Assembly (NCBI GenBank): GCA_017303475.1
Contig: JAFLBO010000013.1
Coordinates: 62,001 to 126,000, forward strand
Length of the DNA stretch: 64,000 nucleotides
DNA from: Chitinophagales bacterium
GTDB taxonomy: Bacteria; Bacteroidota; Bacteroidia; Chitinophagales; Saprospiraceae
Reading direction: 5' to 3'
Shown: positions 32,155-41,900 of the stretch, piece after piece
How positions within the stretch are numbered: the stretch's first letter is position 1
Layout of the letters: every line of letters begins with the position of its first letter
Made by a program: the position numbers and the translations under genes
Notes under the pieces: model-generated
Told to the model about the DNA's origin: nothing
Database searches by the model: none
Seen by the model: the letters and a program-made list of their open reading frames with translations, nothing else

Positions 32155-34872
32155 TCAATCAAACTCTATCGTATCTCCAGCCTTATAGGTCTTCTTATCT
32201 CCCGTTTCCGGCGGTTGAACAGCTTCCGGCTCCTCAGGTGCTGGATCTTCACCAAACAAACTGGCTTGCTGGGCAGGTGCTGTAGCGGCTGGAGGTGGCG
32301 GTTCGTTGCGACTCAAAATTTTGGACTCTCCGGGCTCTATTTCCTTGACGTTGCTCAAAAGTTGGTCGCTCAGACGATTCCCCACTGCCTTCCAGCCTTT
32401 TACGTCCATGAAATCGCCCAGGGCAACTTCTCCGGTCATGGGCTTACCATTGATCTTTAAGGTGTACTTAATGCGCGGATTGTCTTTAACGGAAGCAAAG
32501 AGCAGTTTAGACTTGCCATGATCTGTCAGGAATGAATACCGCTCTTTGAGTTTGTTCGTTTCGATGCGGAACCGCTTCACCATAGTCCAGCCCTTGTGCC
32601 CGTCAAAATGAACGGCATTGATCACCAGTTCCGGAGTAAGTTTACAAAGATGCAGGATGTCTTTCAGTTCAAATCGCTGTTGCACATCCAGATCAGTCAC
32701 TTCGTAACTGCCATCATTATACAATACCAGCAGGCTGTCGCCGGTATCGAACTCACCGAGCAGGTTTCCGCGCTCCTGGGTGTTGAGCCTGCCGGTAATA
32801 TCGTCGAACCATAATTTCTGGGCCCCGATGGTACTCTTGCCTACTTCTTTTTGTTTGATTTGTTTCACCGGGTACTTGGTGAGTACGTTGCCCTGCGAAT
32901 CGCGGCCTTTGATGGCCAATTCGGCAAAATCGTAGTCGAATATTTTAATCCTTGCGGTACTGGCTGGTGTGAGGGTTACCTGCACCACCTCGCTTTCACC
33001 GTTGGGGTTAACGGTGAGGTACAACATTTTGGAGCCCTTGGCATCTGATCCGAGCTGGTAATCTTTATCCCGTGTGATGGCGGTTACATTGAACCGCTTC
33101 ACAAAGGTTTTGCCCGTTTTGGCGTCGGAATAGGCCATATTGTAGGTGGTACGTTCGTCGTTTTTCTTCCAAACGGCCACGTGCACAATGTCTTTTCCTA
33201 CAAATATCTTTTCCCCGATGCGCACTACTTTCATCACCCCATCGCGGCGGAAAATGATCACATCGTCAATATCCGAGCAATCCTGCACCAGCTCGTCCTT
33301 TTTCAAACCCATGCCAATGAAGCCCTCGGCGCGGTTGACGTACAGCTTGGCATTATTGGCTACCACCGCAGAAGCCTGGATGGTATCAAAGGCAGCAATT
33401 TCCGTGCGGCGCTCCTTGCCTTTTCCGTGTTTGGCCAGGAGATTCTCGAAATAGGCAATGGCATATTCCGTGAGGTGCTCCAGATGGTGTTTCGTCTGAG
33501 TCAACTCATCATTAAGTTTTGCAATTTCCTCATCCGCCTTGAATGAATTGAATTTGGAAATGCGCTTGATCCGGATTTCAGTCAGTCGAACGATATCGTC
33601 CTCTGTTACCTCCCGAAGTAATTTAATCCGCTTGGTTTCTTTGGCAAACCCGGGATCTTCCGGCGTGATGACGTATTTTTTCAGGCCTTTATCTATGGTA
33701 TCCAGAACAGCTTCCCAGGTTTCACATTCTTCAATATCCCGATAAATACGGTTTTCGATAAAGATCTTCTCCAGGGATGAGAAATGGAGTTTTTCCTCCA
33801 GTTCGGCTTTCAGGATCTCGAGTTCCTGACGGAGCAAATCCTTGGTGTTTTCGGTAGAAATACGCAGGAGTTCGTTCACATCTGTGAACAGCGGCTTGTT
33901 GTCTACAATAACGCAGCAGTTGGGGCTGATGCTAACCTCGCAGTCAGTGAAAGCATAGAGCGCATCTATGGTTACATCCGGACTAACGCCTGGCTGCAGC
34001 TCAATTTCAATATCCACCTCGGCCGCAACTTTGTCAATCACCTTTTTGATCTTGATCTGGCCTTTATCGTTGGCTTTGAGGATACTTTCAATCAGATCGC
34101 CGGTGGTTACGCCAAAGGGGATATCGGTAATCTGGAGCGTTTTTTTGTCCAGCTCCTTGATTCTCGCACGTACGCGCACCTTACCTCCGCGTGCGCCCCC
34201 GTTGTAATTGGATGCATCTATGAGACCGCCAGTGGGAAAATCCGGCACGAGGTCGGATTTGCGTCCTTTCAGGCTGGCAATGCTGGCTTTGATGATTTCA
34301 ATGAAGTTGTGGGGCAGGATTTTGGTACTCAAACCCACGGCTATACCCTCGGCGCCATGTGCCAGTACCAACGGGAATTTCATGGGCAGGTTAACAGGCT
34401 CGCGTTTGCGACCATCGTAACTGAGCTGCCACACGGTGGTGTCGTGATTGAAAGCAACGTCCAGCGCGAATTTGGTGAGGCGGGCCTCGATATAACGCGG
34501 CGCTGCGGCGGAGTCGCCCGTGCGATAATCGCCCCAGTTACCCTGACAATCAATGAGCAGATCTTTTTGGCCCATGTTCACCATAGCGTCGCCAATGGCG
34601 GCATCGCCGTGCGGGTGGTACTGCATGGTTTGCCCGATCAGGTTGGCTACTTTGTGGTAGCGCCCGTCGTGTTGTTCAAACATGGCGTGCAGGATACGCC
34701 GTTGCACCGGTTTAAGTCCGTCTTCCACGGCCGGCACAGCGCGCTCCAGAATTACATAAGATGCGTAATCCAGGAAGTAGTTTTGGTACATCCCGGAGAG
34801 GGTAATCACGGTATCCTCACCGTTTTGGGAAACAGTAGGTGGCGGTGCGGTATCTCTTTTTTGTTTGGCCAT
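32155..34872 (-). CDS. Type IIA topoisomerase A subunit (ParC/GyrA)
   Basis: 905 residues. N-terminal DYASYVILERAVPAVEDG; the helix-turn-helix/QRDR region is YHPHGDAAIGDAMVNMGQ; the catalytic tyrosine is Tyr127 in AAPRYIEARL. The C-terminal beta-pinwheel follows, ending in a Pro/Glu-rich tail of about 60 residues (PAPEEPEAVQPPETGD). It breaks and rejoins DNA with a GyrB/ParE partner not in this window. The shortened C-terminal domain and diverged GyrA-box region favour ParC (topoisomerase IV), but I cannot rule out GyrA, so no symbol is given. A Bacteroidota -7 box lies upstream at 34963-34970. Confidence 0.9.
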   Translation of the reverse strand: MAKQKRDTAPPPTVSQNGEDTVITLSGMYQNYFLDYASYVILERAVPAVEDGLKPVQRRILHAMFEQHDGRYHKVANLIGQTMQYHPHGDAAIGDAMVNMGQKDLLIDCQGNWGDYRTGDSAAAPRYIEARLTKFALDVAFNHDTTVWQLSYDGRKREPVNLPMKFPLVLAHGAEGIAVGLSTKILPHNFIEIIKASIASLKGRKSDLVPDFPTGGLIDASNYNGGARGGKVRVRARIKELDKKTLQITDIPFGVTTGDLIESILKANDKGQIKIKKVIDKVAAEVDIEIELQPGVSPDVTIDALYAFTDCEVSISPNCCVIVDNKPLFTDVNELLRISTENTKDLLRQELEILKAELEEKLHFSSLEKIFIENRIYRDIEECETWEAVLDTIDKGLKKYVITPEDPGFAKETKRIKLLREVTEDDIVRLTEIRIKRISKFNSFKADEEIAKLNDELTQTKHHLEHLTEYAIAYFENLLAKHGKGKERRTEIAAFDTIQASAVVANNAKLYVNRAEGFIGMGLKKDELVQDCSDIDDVIIFRRDGVMKVVRIGEKIFVGKDIVHVAVWKKNDERTTYNMAYSDAKTGKTFVKRFNVTAITRDKDYQLGSDAKGSKMLYLTVNPNGESEVVQVTLTPASTARIKIFDYDFAELAIKGRDSQGNVLTKYPVKQIKQKEVGKSTIGAQKLWFDDITGRLNTQERGNLLGEFDTGDSLLVLYNDGSYEVTDLDVQQRFELKDILHLCKLTPELVINAVHFDGHKGWTMVKRFRIETNKLKERYSFLTDHGKSKLLFASVKDNPRIKYTLKINGKPMTGEVALGDFMDVKGWKAVGNRLSDQLLSNVKEIEPGESKILSRNEPPPPAATAPAQQASLFGEDPAPEEPEAVQPPETGDKKTYKAGDTIEFD

Positions 34873-34962
34873 GATGAGTCTTCGGTATTAATCTGGCGTT
34901 ACTCTCCTTATTCGCGCTAATTCGGAGAGTAGACAAGCTCAGAGCTTGCGCCATTCAAAGGG

Positions 34963-34994
34963 CAAAGTTAGCTTTTTAGTTTTTTAAAAATAAA
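34963..34994 (-). promoter_or_regulatory. Candidate promoter of the topoisomerase gene
   Basis: On the minus strand TAACTTTG (34963-34970) is a perfect -7 box, with TTTA 20 bp upstream (34991-34994) as an imperfect -33. The 5' leader contains the palindrome CAAGCTCAGAGCTTG. Confidence 0.55.
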
Positions 34995-35061
34995 ACTTTT
35001 TGTTTTTTAATTCAAAAACATGCCGCTTTTTCATAGCTGGATACCATTTTTCAAAAATAAT

Positions 35062-35108
35062 TTTGCGTAGTCAAATAACTACATATACATTTGTAGTCAA
35101 ATAGCTAC
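35062..35108 (+). promoter_or_regulatory. Promoter with two tandem palindromic operators for the ArsR-type operon
   Basis: TTTG at 35062-35065, 20 bp spacer, TACATTTG at 35086-35093: a perfect Bacteroidota promoter. Two 16-bp copies of GTAGTCAAATARCTAC (35067-35082 and 35093-35108, 26 bp period) overlap the spacer and the start region. Each is an inverted repeat (GTAG...CTAC). The gene start at 35112 leaves a leader of about 10 nt. The encoded ArsR-type repressor very likely binds here. Confidence 0.85.
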
Positions 35109-35111
35109 ACA

Positions 35112-35429
35112 ATGAATTTAAGACGCGACGTTTTTCAGGCCATTGCCGACCCTACCAGGCGGGCGATATTGCTCTTGCTAGCCTCCCAATCGCTCACAGC
35201 AGGCGCCATAGCTGCCAATTTTGATACAGCAAGGCCCACCGTTTCCAGGCATTTGCAAATCCTCACCGAATGTGAACTGCTCACTCAGGAGCAAAAAGGG
35301 CGAGAGGTTTTCTACCATTTCAATCCGGAAAAAATGAAGGAAATCGCTGATTTCATTGAGCCTTTCCGCCAATTATGGGACGAGCGGTTCAACAAGCTGG
35401 AAGCGCTCATGAAACAATATCAATCCTGA
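35112..35429 (+). CDS. ArsR-type (SdpR-like) transcriptional repressor
   Basis: 105 residues. The winged HTH runs DVFQAIADPTRRAILLLLAS, SLTAGAIAANFDTARPTVSR and HLQILTECELLTQEQKGREV. It has no metal-binding cysteines, as in the SdpR-like autorepressors that control SRPBCC/DoxX operons. It probably represses itself from the two palindromes in its promoter. The next gene begins 4 bp after its stop. Confidence 0.92.
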   Translation: MNLRRDVFQAIADPTRRAILLLLASQSLTAGAIAANFDTARPTVSRHLQILTECELLTQEQKGREVFYHFNPEKMKEIADFIEPFRQLWDERFNKLEALMKQYQS

Positions 35430-35433
35430 ATCT

Positions 35434-35901
35434 ATGGAACTCAAAACAAACGTCCACGCTGAAGACGGCAAACAGGAACTCATCATTACCCGAGATTTCG
35501 ATCTGCCGGTGGAACTGCTTTTTAAAGCCTATACCGTTCCCGAACTCGTGGAGCAATGGATGGGCAACAAGGTACTGAAAATGGATAACCACGCACATGG
35601 CGGCTGGCAGTTTGAAGTGACAGACCCCACAGGCAAAGTGGTTTTCAGCGCCAATGGTACGATTCACGACATCATCCCCAACCAAAAGATTACGCGCACT
35701 TTCCAGATAGAAAACGCCCCTTTTGATGCCCAACTGGAATTCCTCGAATTCGAACCCCTGACGGATGCCACGAGTCGCTTCACCATGCACATTATTTATC
35801 GCTCCGCAGCACTGCGCGACCAGATGCTGCAAATGGGCATGGGGCGTGGTATGGCTATGGCACACAACCGTTTGCAAAACATCATGAACAACCTGAAATA
35901 A
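35434..35901 (+). CDS. SRPBCC (AHSA1-like) protein
   Basis: 155 residues with the START/Bet v1-like fold: ELIITRDFDLPVELLFKAYT, PELVEQWMG, GGWQFEVTDPTGKVVFSANG and RLQNIMNNLK. These proteins bind hydrophobic ligands or act as Aha1-like cofactors; the substrate is unknown. It is the second gene of the ArsR-SRPBCC-DoxX-DUF4256 operon. Confidence 0.92.
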   Translation: MELKTNVHAEDGKQELIITRDFDLPVELLFKAYTVPELVEQWMGNKVLKMDNHAHGGWQFEVTDPTGKVVFSANGTIHDIIPNQKITRTFQIENAPFDAQLEFLEFEPLTDATSRFTMHIIYRSAALRDQMLQMGMGRGMAMAHNRLQNIMNNLK

Positions 35902-35909
35902 CAAATACC

Positions 35910-36281
35910 ATGAAAAAAAGCCACAAAATCACGTATTGGATTGCCACCGTTTGGCTGGCACTGGGCATGGTATCTACTGCCATGGTTCAATTGCTTCACA
36001 TGCAGGAAGAGGCAGACAACTTTACGCATCTGGGGTACCCTTTGTACCTCCTCAACATCCTTGGCGTCTGGAAATTGCTGGGCGTTGTGGCTGTTCTGAC
36101 GCCCGGATTTCCCCGAATCAAAGAATGGGCTTATGCCGGCTTTTTCTTTGCCATGAGCGGCGCTGTGATGTCGCATATAGCGGTAGGTAATCCTGCTGAA
36201 AAAATATTTCCTTCACTTTTGCTGTTGGTCCTGACCATTGTTTCATGGTATTTCAGACCTTCGGATAGAAAACTCACATAA
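35910..36281 (+). CDS. DoxX family membrane protein
   Basis: 123 residues, four membrane helices, with the DoxX-like pattern IATVWLALGMVSTAMVQLL, HLGYPLYLLNILGVWKLLG and PGFPRIKEWAYAGFFFAMSG. DoxX proteins are linked to thiol redox or quinone chemistry in the membrane; the reaction here is unknown. It is the third gene of the operon (8 bp after the SRPBCC gene). Confidence 0.88.
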   Translation: MKKSHKITYWIATVWLALGMVSTAMVQLLHMQEEADNFTHLGYPLYLLNILGVWKLLGVVAVLTPGFPRIKEWAYAGFFFAMSGAVMSHIAVGNPAEKIFPSLLLLVLTIVSWYFRPSDRKLT

Positions 36282-36284
36282 GCT

Positions 36285-36839
36285 ATGCATACCCTCTCCG
36301 ACACCGAAAACGCCGCGCTGCTGAACATCCTGAAAGCCCGGTTCGACAAAAACATGAAACGCCACCAGGGTATTTCCTGGGCCGAAGTACAAGCCCGGTT
36401 GGAATCGCAACCCGGCAAACTCTGGACCCTCCAGCAAATGGAAGAAACCGGCGGCGAGCCCGATGTGGTGGGCCAGGACCCAACAACTGGCGAATTTCTG
36501 TTTTACGATTGTGCTGCGGAAAGTCCCAAAGGCAGGCGCAGTTTTTGTTACGACCAGCAGGCATTGGACGAGCGCAAGGAGTTCAAGCCCGCTGACAGCG
36601 CAGAGGAGGTAGCCCGGGCCATGGGAATTGCATTGCTCACAGAGTCCCAGTACCGCGAACTCCAGCAATTCGGGCCGTTCGACACCAAAACCTCCAGTTG
36701 GATACACACGCCGGATGCCATCCGAAAACACGGCGGCGCCATTTTTGCCGATTACCGATACGGACACGTGTTTGTGTACCACAACGGCGCCTCATCGTAT
36801 TATGCGGCGAGAGGGTTTCGGGGGTGGGTGGGGGTTTGA
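36285..36839 (+). CDS. DUF4256 family protein
   Basis: 184 residues. DUF4256 signatures: NILKARFDKNMKRHQGISW, LWTLQQMEETGGEPDVV, FYDCAAESPKGRRSFCYDQ and YHNGASSYYAARGFRGWVGV. The function is unknown. The gene starts 3 bp after the DoxX stop and completes the operon. The end is G-rich and runs into the GGTCATTTGGG repeat. Confidence 0.88.
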   Translation: MHTLSDTENAALLNILKARFDKNMKRHQGISWAEVQARLESQPGKLWTLQQMEETGGEPDVVGQDPTTGEFLFYDCAAESPKGRRSFCYDQQALDERKEFKPADSAEEVARAMGIALLTESQYRELQQFGPFDTKTSSWIHTPDAIRKHGGAIFADYRYGHVFVYHNGASSYYAARGFRGWVGV

Positions 36840-37261
36840 GGGGCATTTTGGAGTCATTTGGGGTCATTTTTTTGGGTCATTTAGGAGTCATTTTTCGCCC
36901 TGCGAGGGTCTTACGACCCCGCAGTGTTTTTTGGGTTATTTGAGGTCATTTAGAGGTCATTTTTTGGGTCATTGTTGTCATTTAATCAACGCGGGTTGTC
37001 ATCCAGAGCGTAGCGAAGGACCTACACAAGCCCGGCATTTCGGGCGCATTGGGTCAAGGCATTTCGGGAACCTGGCTTGTGTAGGTCCTCCGCTGGCCTC
37101 TGGATGACAACCCACGTTGGACGAAATGCCCTAATCAAAAACACTGCGGGGTCGTAAGACCCTCGCAGGGCGAAATTATCACATCGGCGGCTAAACCCGC
37201 CGGTACATCAAACCCTTCAAACCCATCAAACCCATCAAACCCATCAAACCCTTCAAACCCT
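36840..37261. repeat. Nested repeat block (GGTCATTTT / GCGAGGGTCTTACG / ACCTACACAAGCC / CATCAAACC)
   Basis: Outermost to innermost: GGTCATTTGGGG units (36842-36895); GCCCTGCGAGGGTCTTACGA, whose complement appears at 37142-37170; further GTCATTT units; and a GGTTGTCATCCAGAGCG...ACCTACACAAGCC palindrome at 36985-37125. A 9-bp CATCAAACC tandem array (37205-37267) ends exactly at the stop codon of the next minus-strand gene. Confidence 0.85.
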
Positions 37262-38701
37262 TCAAACTACCCGCTCCAACCAATCCTTATTCGCCAAAGG
37301 CTGGGTTTGGCGGATTTTATCCAGCAGGGCTGCCCGTTCTTTAGCAGCTTTTTGTTGGGTGTAATGCCTGCTGTTGCGCCGGAATTTGCTCAGCAAACGA
37401 AGCATGCGCAGGAAATTAAGGTTGATGGCTTTGCCGAATGTAGAAAGCGTTTTATCCCTGCGCAACAGTTGCTCTGTACTGGCCAGCAGCGACCCAAAGG
37501 CTTCCTCTTCTTCCAATAAATAATAGGCTTTTAACTGCAGGGCTTTGGCGCCAATATGGTAGGTAATGTCCTTAAATTCAACATTTTGCAAAGTTTGCAA
37601 CATGGCGGCGTAGTCTTGTTTCTCAAAATACAAACTCGCCGCATTAAAAGCATAGGCATTGTCACGTTCGACCGGCGGAAGTCGGTCGCGGTAGGTCTGC
37701 AAAAACTCCTCCGTCCAGGCGTACGCACCCGTGCGCAAGCCTGCCGTGGCTATGTTTTTATAGGTCCATTGCGATAACATACCTCCCTGCTGCAACAACA
37801 AGCCGCGCTCCAGCAAACGTTTGTACAAAGCCAGTACATCCGTGTAGGCCTCCCCTTGCCCCTGATTTATCCGCCGGATACAGTGATTCAGGGCACATTG
37901 ATACAAGGATTGCAGCTCATCGGCCGACATGGTAGTGTGTATATCCTGCAACATTCCGGTAAGGGCCTCGAACGACTCCTGCGAGCGGTTTTCCAACAAA
38001 TCGTAGGCCGCTAAATAAGCCCTGGCTACTGGCAAGGCCTCCAGCATTGGCTCGTCGCGCCGAATCCATTGCAGCTCCTCCGGGCCAAAGGGCGCCGTTT
38101 CAGCCTGCATCACGGCCAGTTGGGTGCGACTCCTCAAGGCCAATGCCATTGCAAGCGATTCCAGCGCATGTATGTAACGGGTGTACTGCGCCTGTCGCCA
38201 CACATGCGGACTCTCCGTGCGACGCGGCAACCTGCTGTGCAAGGCCTCGGCAGCTTCCTCCAGCGCCAGGGAATGCCGGTACCAGTCGGCATTGCGCAGC
38301 GGACTTTGCGCCAGCATGACTTCAAATCTTTTGAGCGCCGCAGTGGCCTGCTTGTCTAACCTACGTTCCACCAGCAATTCCAGTCGCCTGCGCTGCTGTT
38401 CCAGCGGGTCTGCCCAGTGTTTTTCCAATGCCAGCCAATCCAACAGCAATTCGTACAGATCTGACACCAGATTATTGAATATCAATTCATTGTACGGTTT
38501 TTGCGTTCCAAATAACTGCTCATACATTTGCTTTTTAGGCAAAAGTGAAGTAGCCTCTGCCACGCCCTCCAGCATTAGATCGCACAGGCTGCGCAGTACC
38601 TTGTGCCGGTTGCCATAATCCGACCAAACATACTGTCGCCAGCGGTTGCGCTCCCGCACGGTCAAACTGCCCAGCGTTTCGAGGAGTTTTGTTTGTCGCA
38701 T
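37262..38701 (-). CDS. Alpha-helical (TPR-like) hypothetical protein
   Basis: 479 residues from the ATG at 38701, entirely helical and without a signal peptide. Repeated amphipathic helix pairs such as EALPVARAYLAAYDLLENRS, AYAFNAASLYFEKQDYAAML and ALQLKAYYLLEEEEAFGSLL resemble TPR solenoids. No catalytic motif is seen. I do not recognise a family; a cytoplasmic scaffold or regulatory role is possible. The stop codon coincides with the left end of a CATCAAACC repeat array. Confidence 0.7.
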   Translation of the reverse strand: MRQTKLLETLGSLTVRERNRWRQYVWSDYGNRHKVLRSLCDLMLEGVAEATSLLPKKQMYEQLFGTQKPYNELIFNNLVSDLYELLLDWLALEKHWADPLEQQRRRLELLVERRLDKQATAALKRFEVMLAQSPLRNADWYRHSLALEEAAEALHSRLPRRTESPHVWRQAQYTRYIHALESLAMALALRSRTQLAVMQAETAPFGPEELQWIRRDEPMLEALPVARAYLAAYDLLENRSQESFEALTGMLQDIHTTMSADELQSLYQCALNHCIRRINQGQGEAYTDVLALYKRLLERGLLLQQGGMLSQWTYKNIATAGLRTGAYAWTEEFLQTYRDRLPPVERDNAYAFNAASLYFEKQDYAAMLQTLQNVEFKDITYHIGAKALQLKAYYLLEEEEAFGSLLASTEQLLRRDKTLSTFGKAINLNFLRMLRLLSKFRRNSRHYTQQKAAKERAALLDKIRQTQPLANKDWLERVV

Positions 38702-38733
38702 AATGGGCAAAAATAGGTGTTGGGAGGGAAATA

Positions 38734-38802
38734 AAAATGCTATGATCTCTTACTGACGGGGTGACTGGCAGTCACCCCGTCAGTAAGAGATCATAGCATT
38801 TT
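38734..38802. repeat. Perfect 34-bp-arm palindrome with TGACGGGGTGACTG core
   Basis: The arms AAAATGCTATGATCTCTTAC... (38734-38767) and the complement (38769-38802) are perfect, with a single central base. The core TGACGGGGTGACTG/CAGTCACCCCGTCA recurs in the next element with different outer arms. Confidence 0.95.
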
Positions 38803-38828
38803 AGCTCATTAAACGTTCATTTGTAACG

Positions 38829-38881
38829 GTTTTTGTTTAGTGACGGGGTGATTGGCAGTCACCCCGTCAGTAAACAAAAAC
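38829..38881. repeat. Palindrome with the same core and different arms
   Basis: GTTTTTGTTTA arms (38829-38839 and 38871-38881) enclose the same core TGACGGGGTGAYTGgCAGTCACCCCGTCA with two mismatches. Thus the core is common while each element's own arms are self-complementary. Confidence 0.95.
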
Positions 38882-38979
38882 GCTATAAAACGCAAAAAAT
38901 GTCAAAAAACACCTCGCTCCACTACCCTACTTTCGTGCTGTCTTTATCCCCCGTATACACTCATCAACTACTTTATTCC

Positions 38980-41900
38980 ATGACATTTTCAACATTCCGC
39001 CGATTTGATCCACTGCGGTACTGGCTAAGTTTAATCATATTTTGCTGTTTATCAAGCATATATGCACAAAACAATGCCAACTGCTTCCATTTGTCTACTC
39101 CGGTGATGAGCGCAGCACCGGGCGATACAGTATGTGTACCATTGCGTGCTTTCGAGCTGGATAACATCTCCTCGGCTCAGTTTGTCGTCTTTTATGAATC
39201 CAGCGCATTGGAATACCTTAAAGTGGACATCTCCAGTTCTGTGTTGCCTGGTTTGATGACGAACAATTTGTTCCATCCTTATCCGGGTGAGTTGCGTTTT
39301 GCCTGGCCAAGTCCAACCGGAAACCCTTACAGTTTCCCGGATTCTTCCATCTTTTTTTACATGTGTTTCAGGGTAAAGGATAATGCCAACGGATTTTTCC
39401 CATTTCATATTGGCGAACAATTTCCTACCATTTATGAAGTAGTGCAGGAAGAAACGCTTGGCGTTCCTGTTCGGTTGCCCTTAGTGCATCAAATGGGTGG
39501 AATTGACACGGGCAATCCGGCGCCAAACACCTTATACCTCACAGATGCATGTGTACAAGATGCCCCTTGTAACCAGTCGATCGGCACTATCAGCCTGAAT
39601 GCAGCCGGCGGCACGGCGCCTTACACTTACACCTGGCAAGGACCAAACGGATTTACAGGTTCAGGCGCTGATTTGCAAAATCTGGCAAGCGGACTTTACC
39701 AGGTAACCATTACCGACCAAACAGGCGCCGAAATTTTTTGCGAAATCAGGGTCAAGCCACTTAACTATTTTGCTTCAGCAGACCCCGTCATTACACCTGC
39801 ATTTTGCGGCGCCAGCAATGGCTGCGCTAACCTTAATTTTTTGGGCTCCAACCCGCCGTTTACCTACCAGTGGTCAACAGGCAACAACAATACCGGCAGC
39901 AATTGTGCACTTCCTCCCGGACAGCATAGCGTTACCGTTACCAACCAATTAGGATGCAAAACCATTTATAGCATTGACATTGAAAACGATACCACCTTTT
40001 CTCTGAACACCGACTGGGCATTTATCGAAACCTGCAATGGCACTGCTGATCTGGAAGTAACGGTATTTGATGCGCCCGGACCATTTGCCTACCTGTGGTC
40101 GAACGGAGCAAGTACCGCAGCAATTGACCAATTGGAAGAGGGCTCATATACCGTTACCGTAACTAACATTCCCGGCGGTTGTACTGCCAGTTCCGAATTT
40201 GCGGTGTTTGATATTTCTACCCAATCCTGGGCGGCGGAGTTGCAGGAAGATTGCGGACAAGGAGTTGGCAGTTTATTTATCCAATACAATCAGGCAGGTA
40301 ACCTGAGTTTCCCGGTGTTGATTTCCTGGAGCGATGGTACCACCCATCAGCGCCAAGGCCCGGCCGCTCCGGGCATTCTGGATTCTCTCATAGACGTTCC
40401 ATCCGGACACTATGCCGTTACCATTACCGATGCCAATGGATGCGAACTGGTACTGGAACGCACTATGAACTGCTTTCAGCCGGCGCCTGTACCTGAGGGA
40501 TTCAACTGGTGTTATATAGGCGCTGATACCGATCCCTCAGATAACTGCACAGGCGTCTATGCCCGTCATTTTCAAGCCATTACAAGCCTGAATTTTTCCA
40601 TTCAGTACCCCAACGGTTCGGCATTGGAGGAAATAAAAAGCCTGCAATTGCCAGGTCTGAGTCAGGCAAGTTTTACCTTAAATCCCGCTGAACAAACGCT
40701 GGGCATGAGCTGGCAACATGCCACACCACTTAGTCTTCCCGACGATCAGTTGCTGTTCGAAGTTTGCCTGACACCCGGTTTCGGGCAGGTGGAAGATGAG
40801 CTGTTTTTTGTACAAACACCTGTGCCGGCTACCCTGAGCACTGAGGATGGTCCACAAATTTTTCTGGGTCGGAACGGATGGGTAGACTATGGCATGGTCA
40901 ATCAGCCCGCCACTATGGCCTGCAAAGCACTGGGCGTTTCTGCCGATTGTGCGGCCGATGGCAAAGCTCAAATCCTTTTGGGCAGCTGTACGCCGGGCGA
41001 AAAACTATACGGACATTTTGTGGTGTCTTATCCGAACGACAGTACAGCGTTCTACGATGATCTGTCCGGTTTGCGTTTTTCTGATGGCGGAGTCTACCAG
41101 ATCAACGTTTACCGTCCGGATTTGAGTCAGGAATACTGGTTTGCTGCAGTGCCACCCATTGCTCCCATGGAGGAATGTGTATGGCCGGGCGATGCCGACA
41201 ACAACCAGGCGGTAAACCACCATGATTTGTTGTACATCGGTTTGGCATATGGCAAAAGTGGCCCGAGTCGCACAAATGCCTCCTTGAACTGGACTGGTCA
41301 GGAAGCGGCCGGCTGGGCAGAAAGCTCTGCTGTGCGCCAGGTAAATTTCAAAAACATAGACACCAACGGCGACGGCCAAATCAATGCTGCCGACACCCTG
41401 GCATTGGTACAAAACTGGGGAAAAGTGATCAATACTACCCGGGATAATCCATTTAATGCCCCGCTGGAAAGCAGTCAATCCGGCCAAAATCCGGCCATCA
41501 GCCTGCAAACCGACACCCTGAATCCGGGAGATGCCGTGCACCTGCCATTATCTGTAGGCAGCCAGAGCACGCCGATGGAAAATATTTACGGGCTGGCCTT
41601 CAGCATTTCCTACGACCCCGAAGTGGTAGAGGATAATATCCGGTTTACCCCATCGGCATCCTGGTTTGGCAATCAGGGCAACTACCTCTGTGTGCAGAAA
41701 AATTTCCCGCGCCAGGGAAGGCTGGATGTGGCCATTACCCGCACGGATGGGGTTCCGGTGAGTGGCTGGGGCGAAATTGGCGATGTGTTTATCATTATTG
41801 AAGACAACATTTTCGGCATTCCTGCGCCGGATTCCATTAAAAATTCCAAACTGTATTTCAGCGCCATCAGCTCCTCCGACGCTCAGGAAAGCCCCAAAGA

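Noticed and set aside
33784..34920. Long plus-strand frame opposite the topoisomerase gene
   Set aside because: Antisense shadow; the minus-strand product has all topoisomerase motifs.
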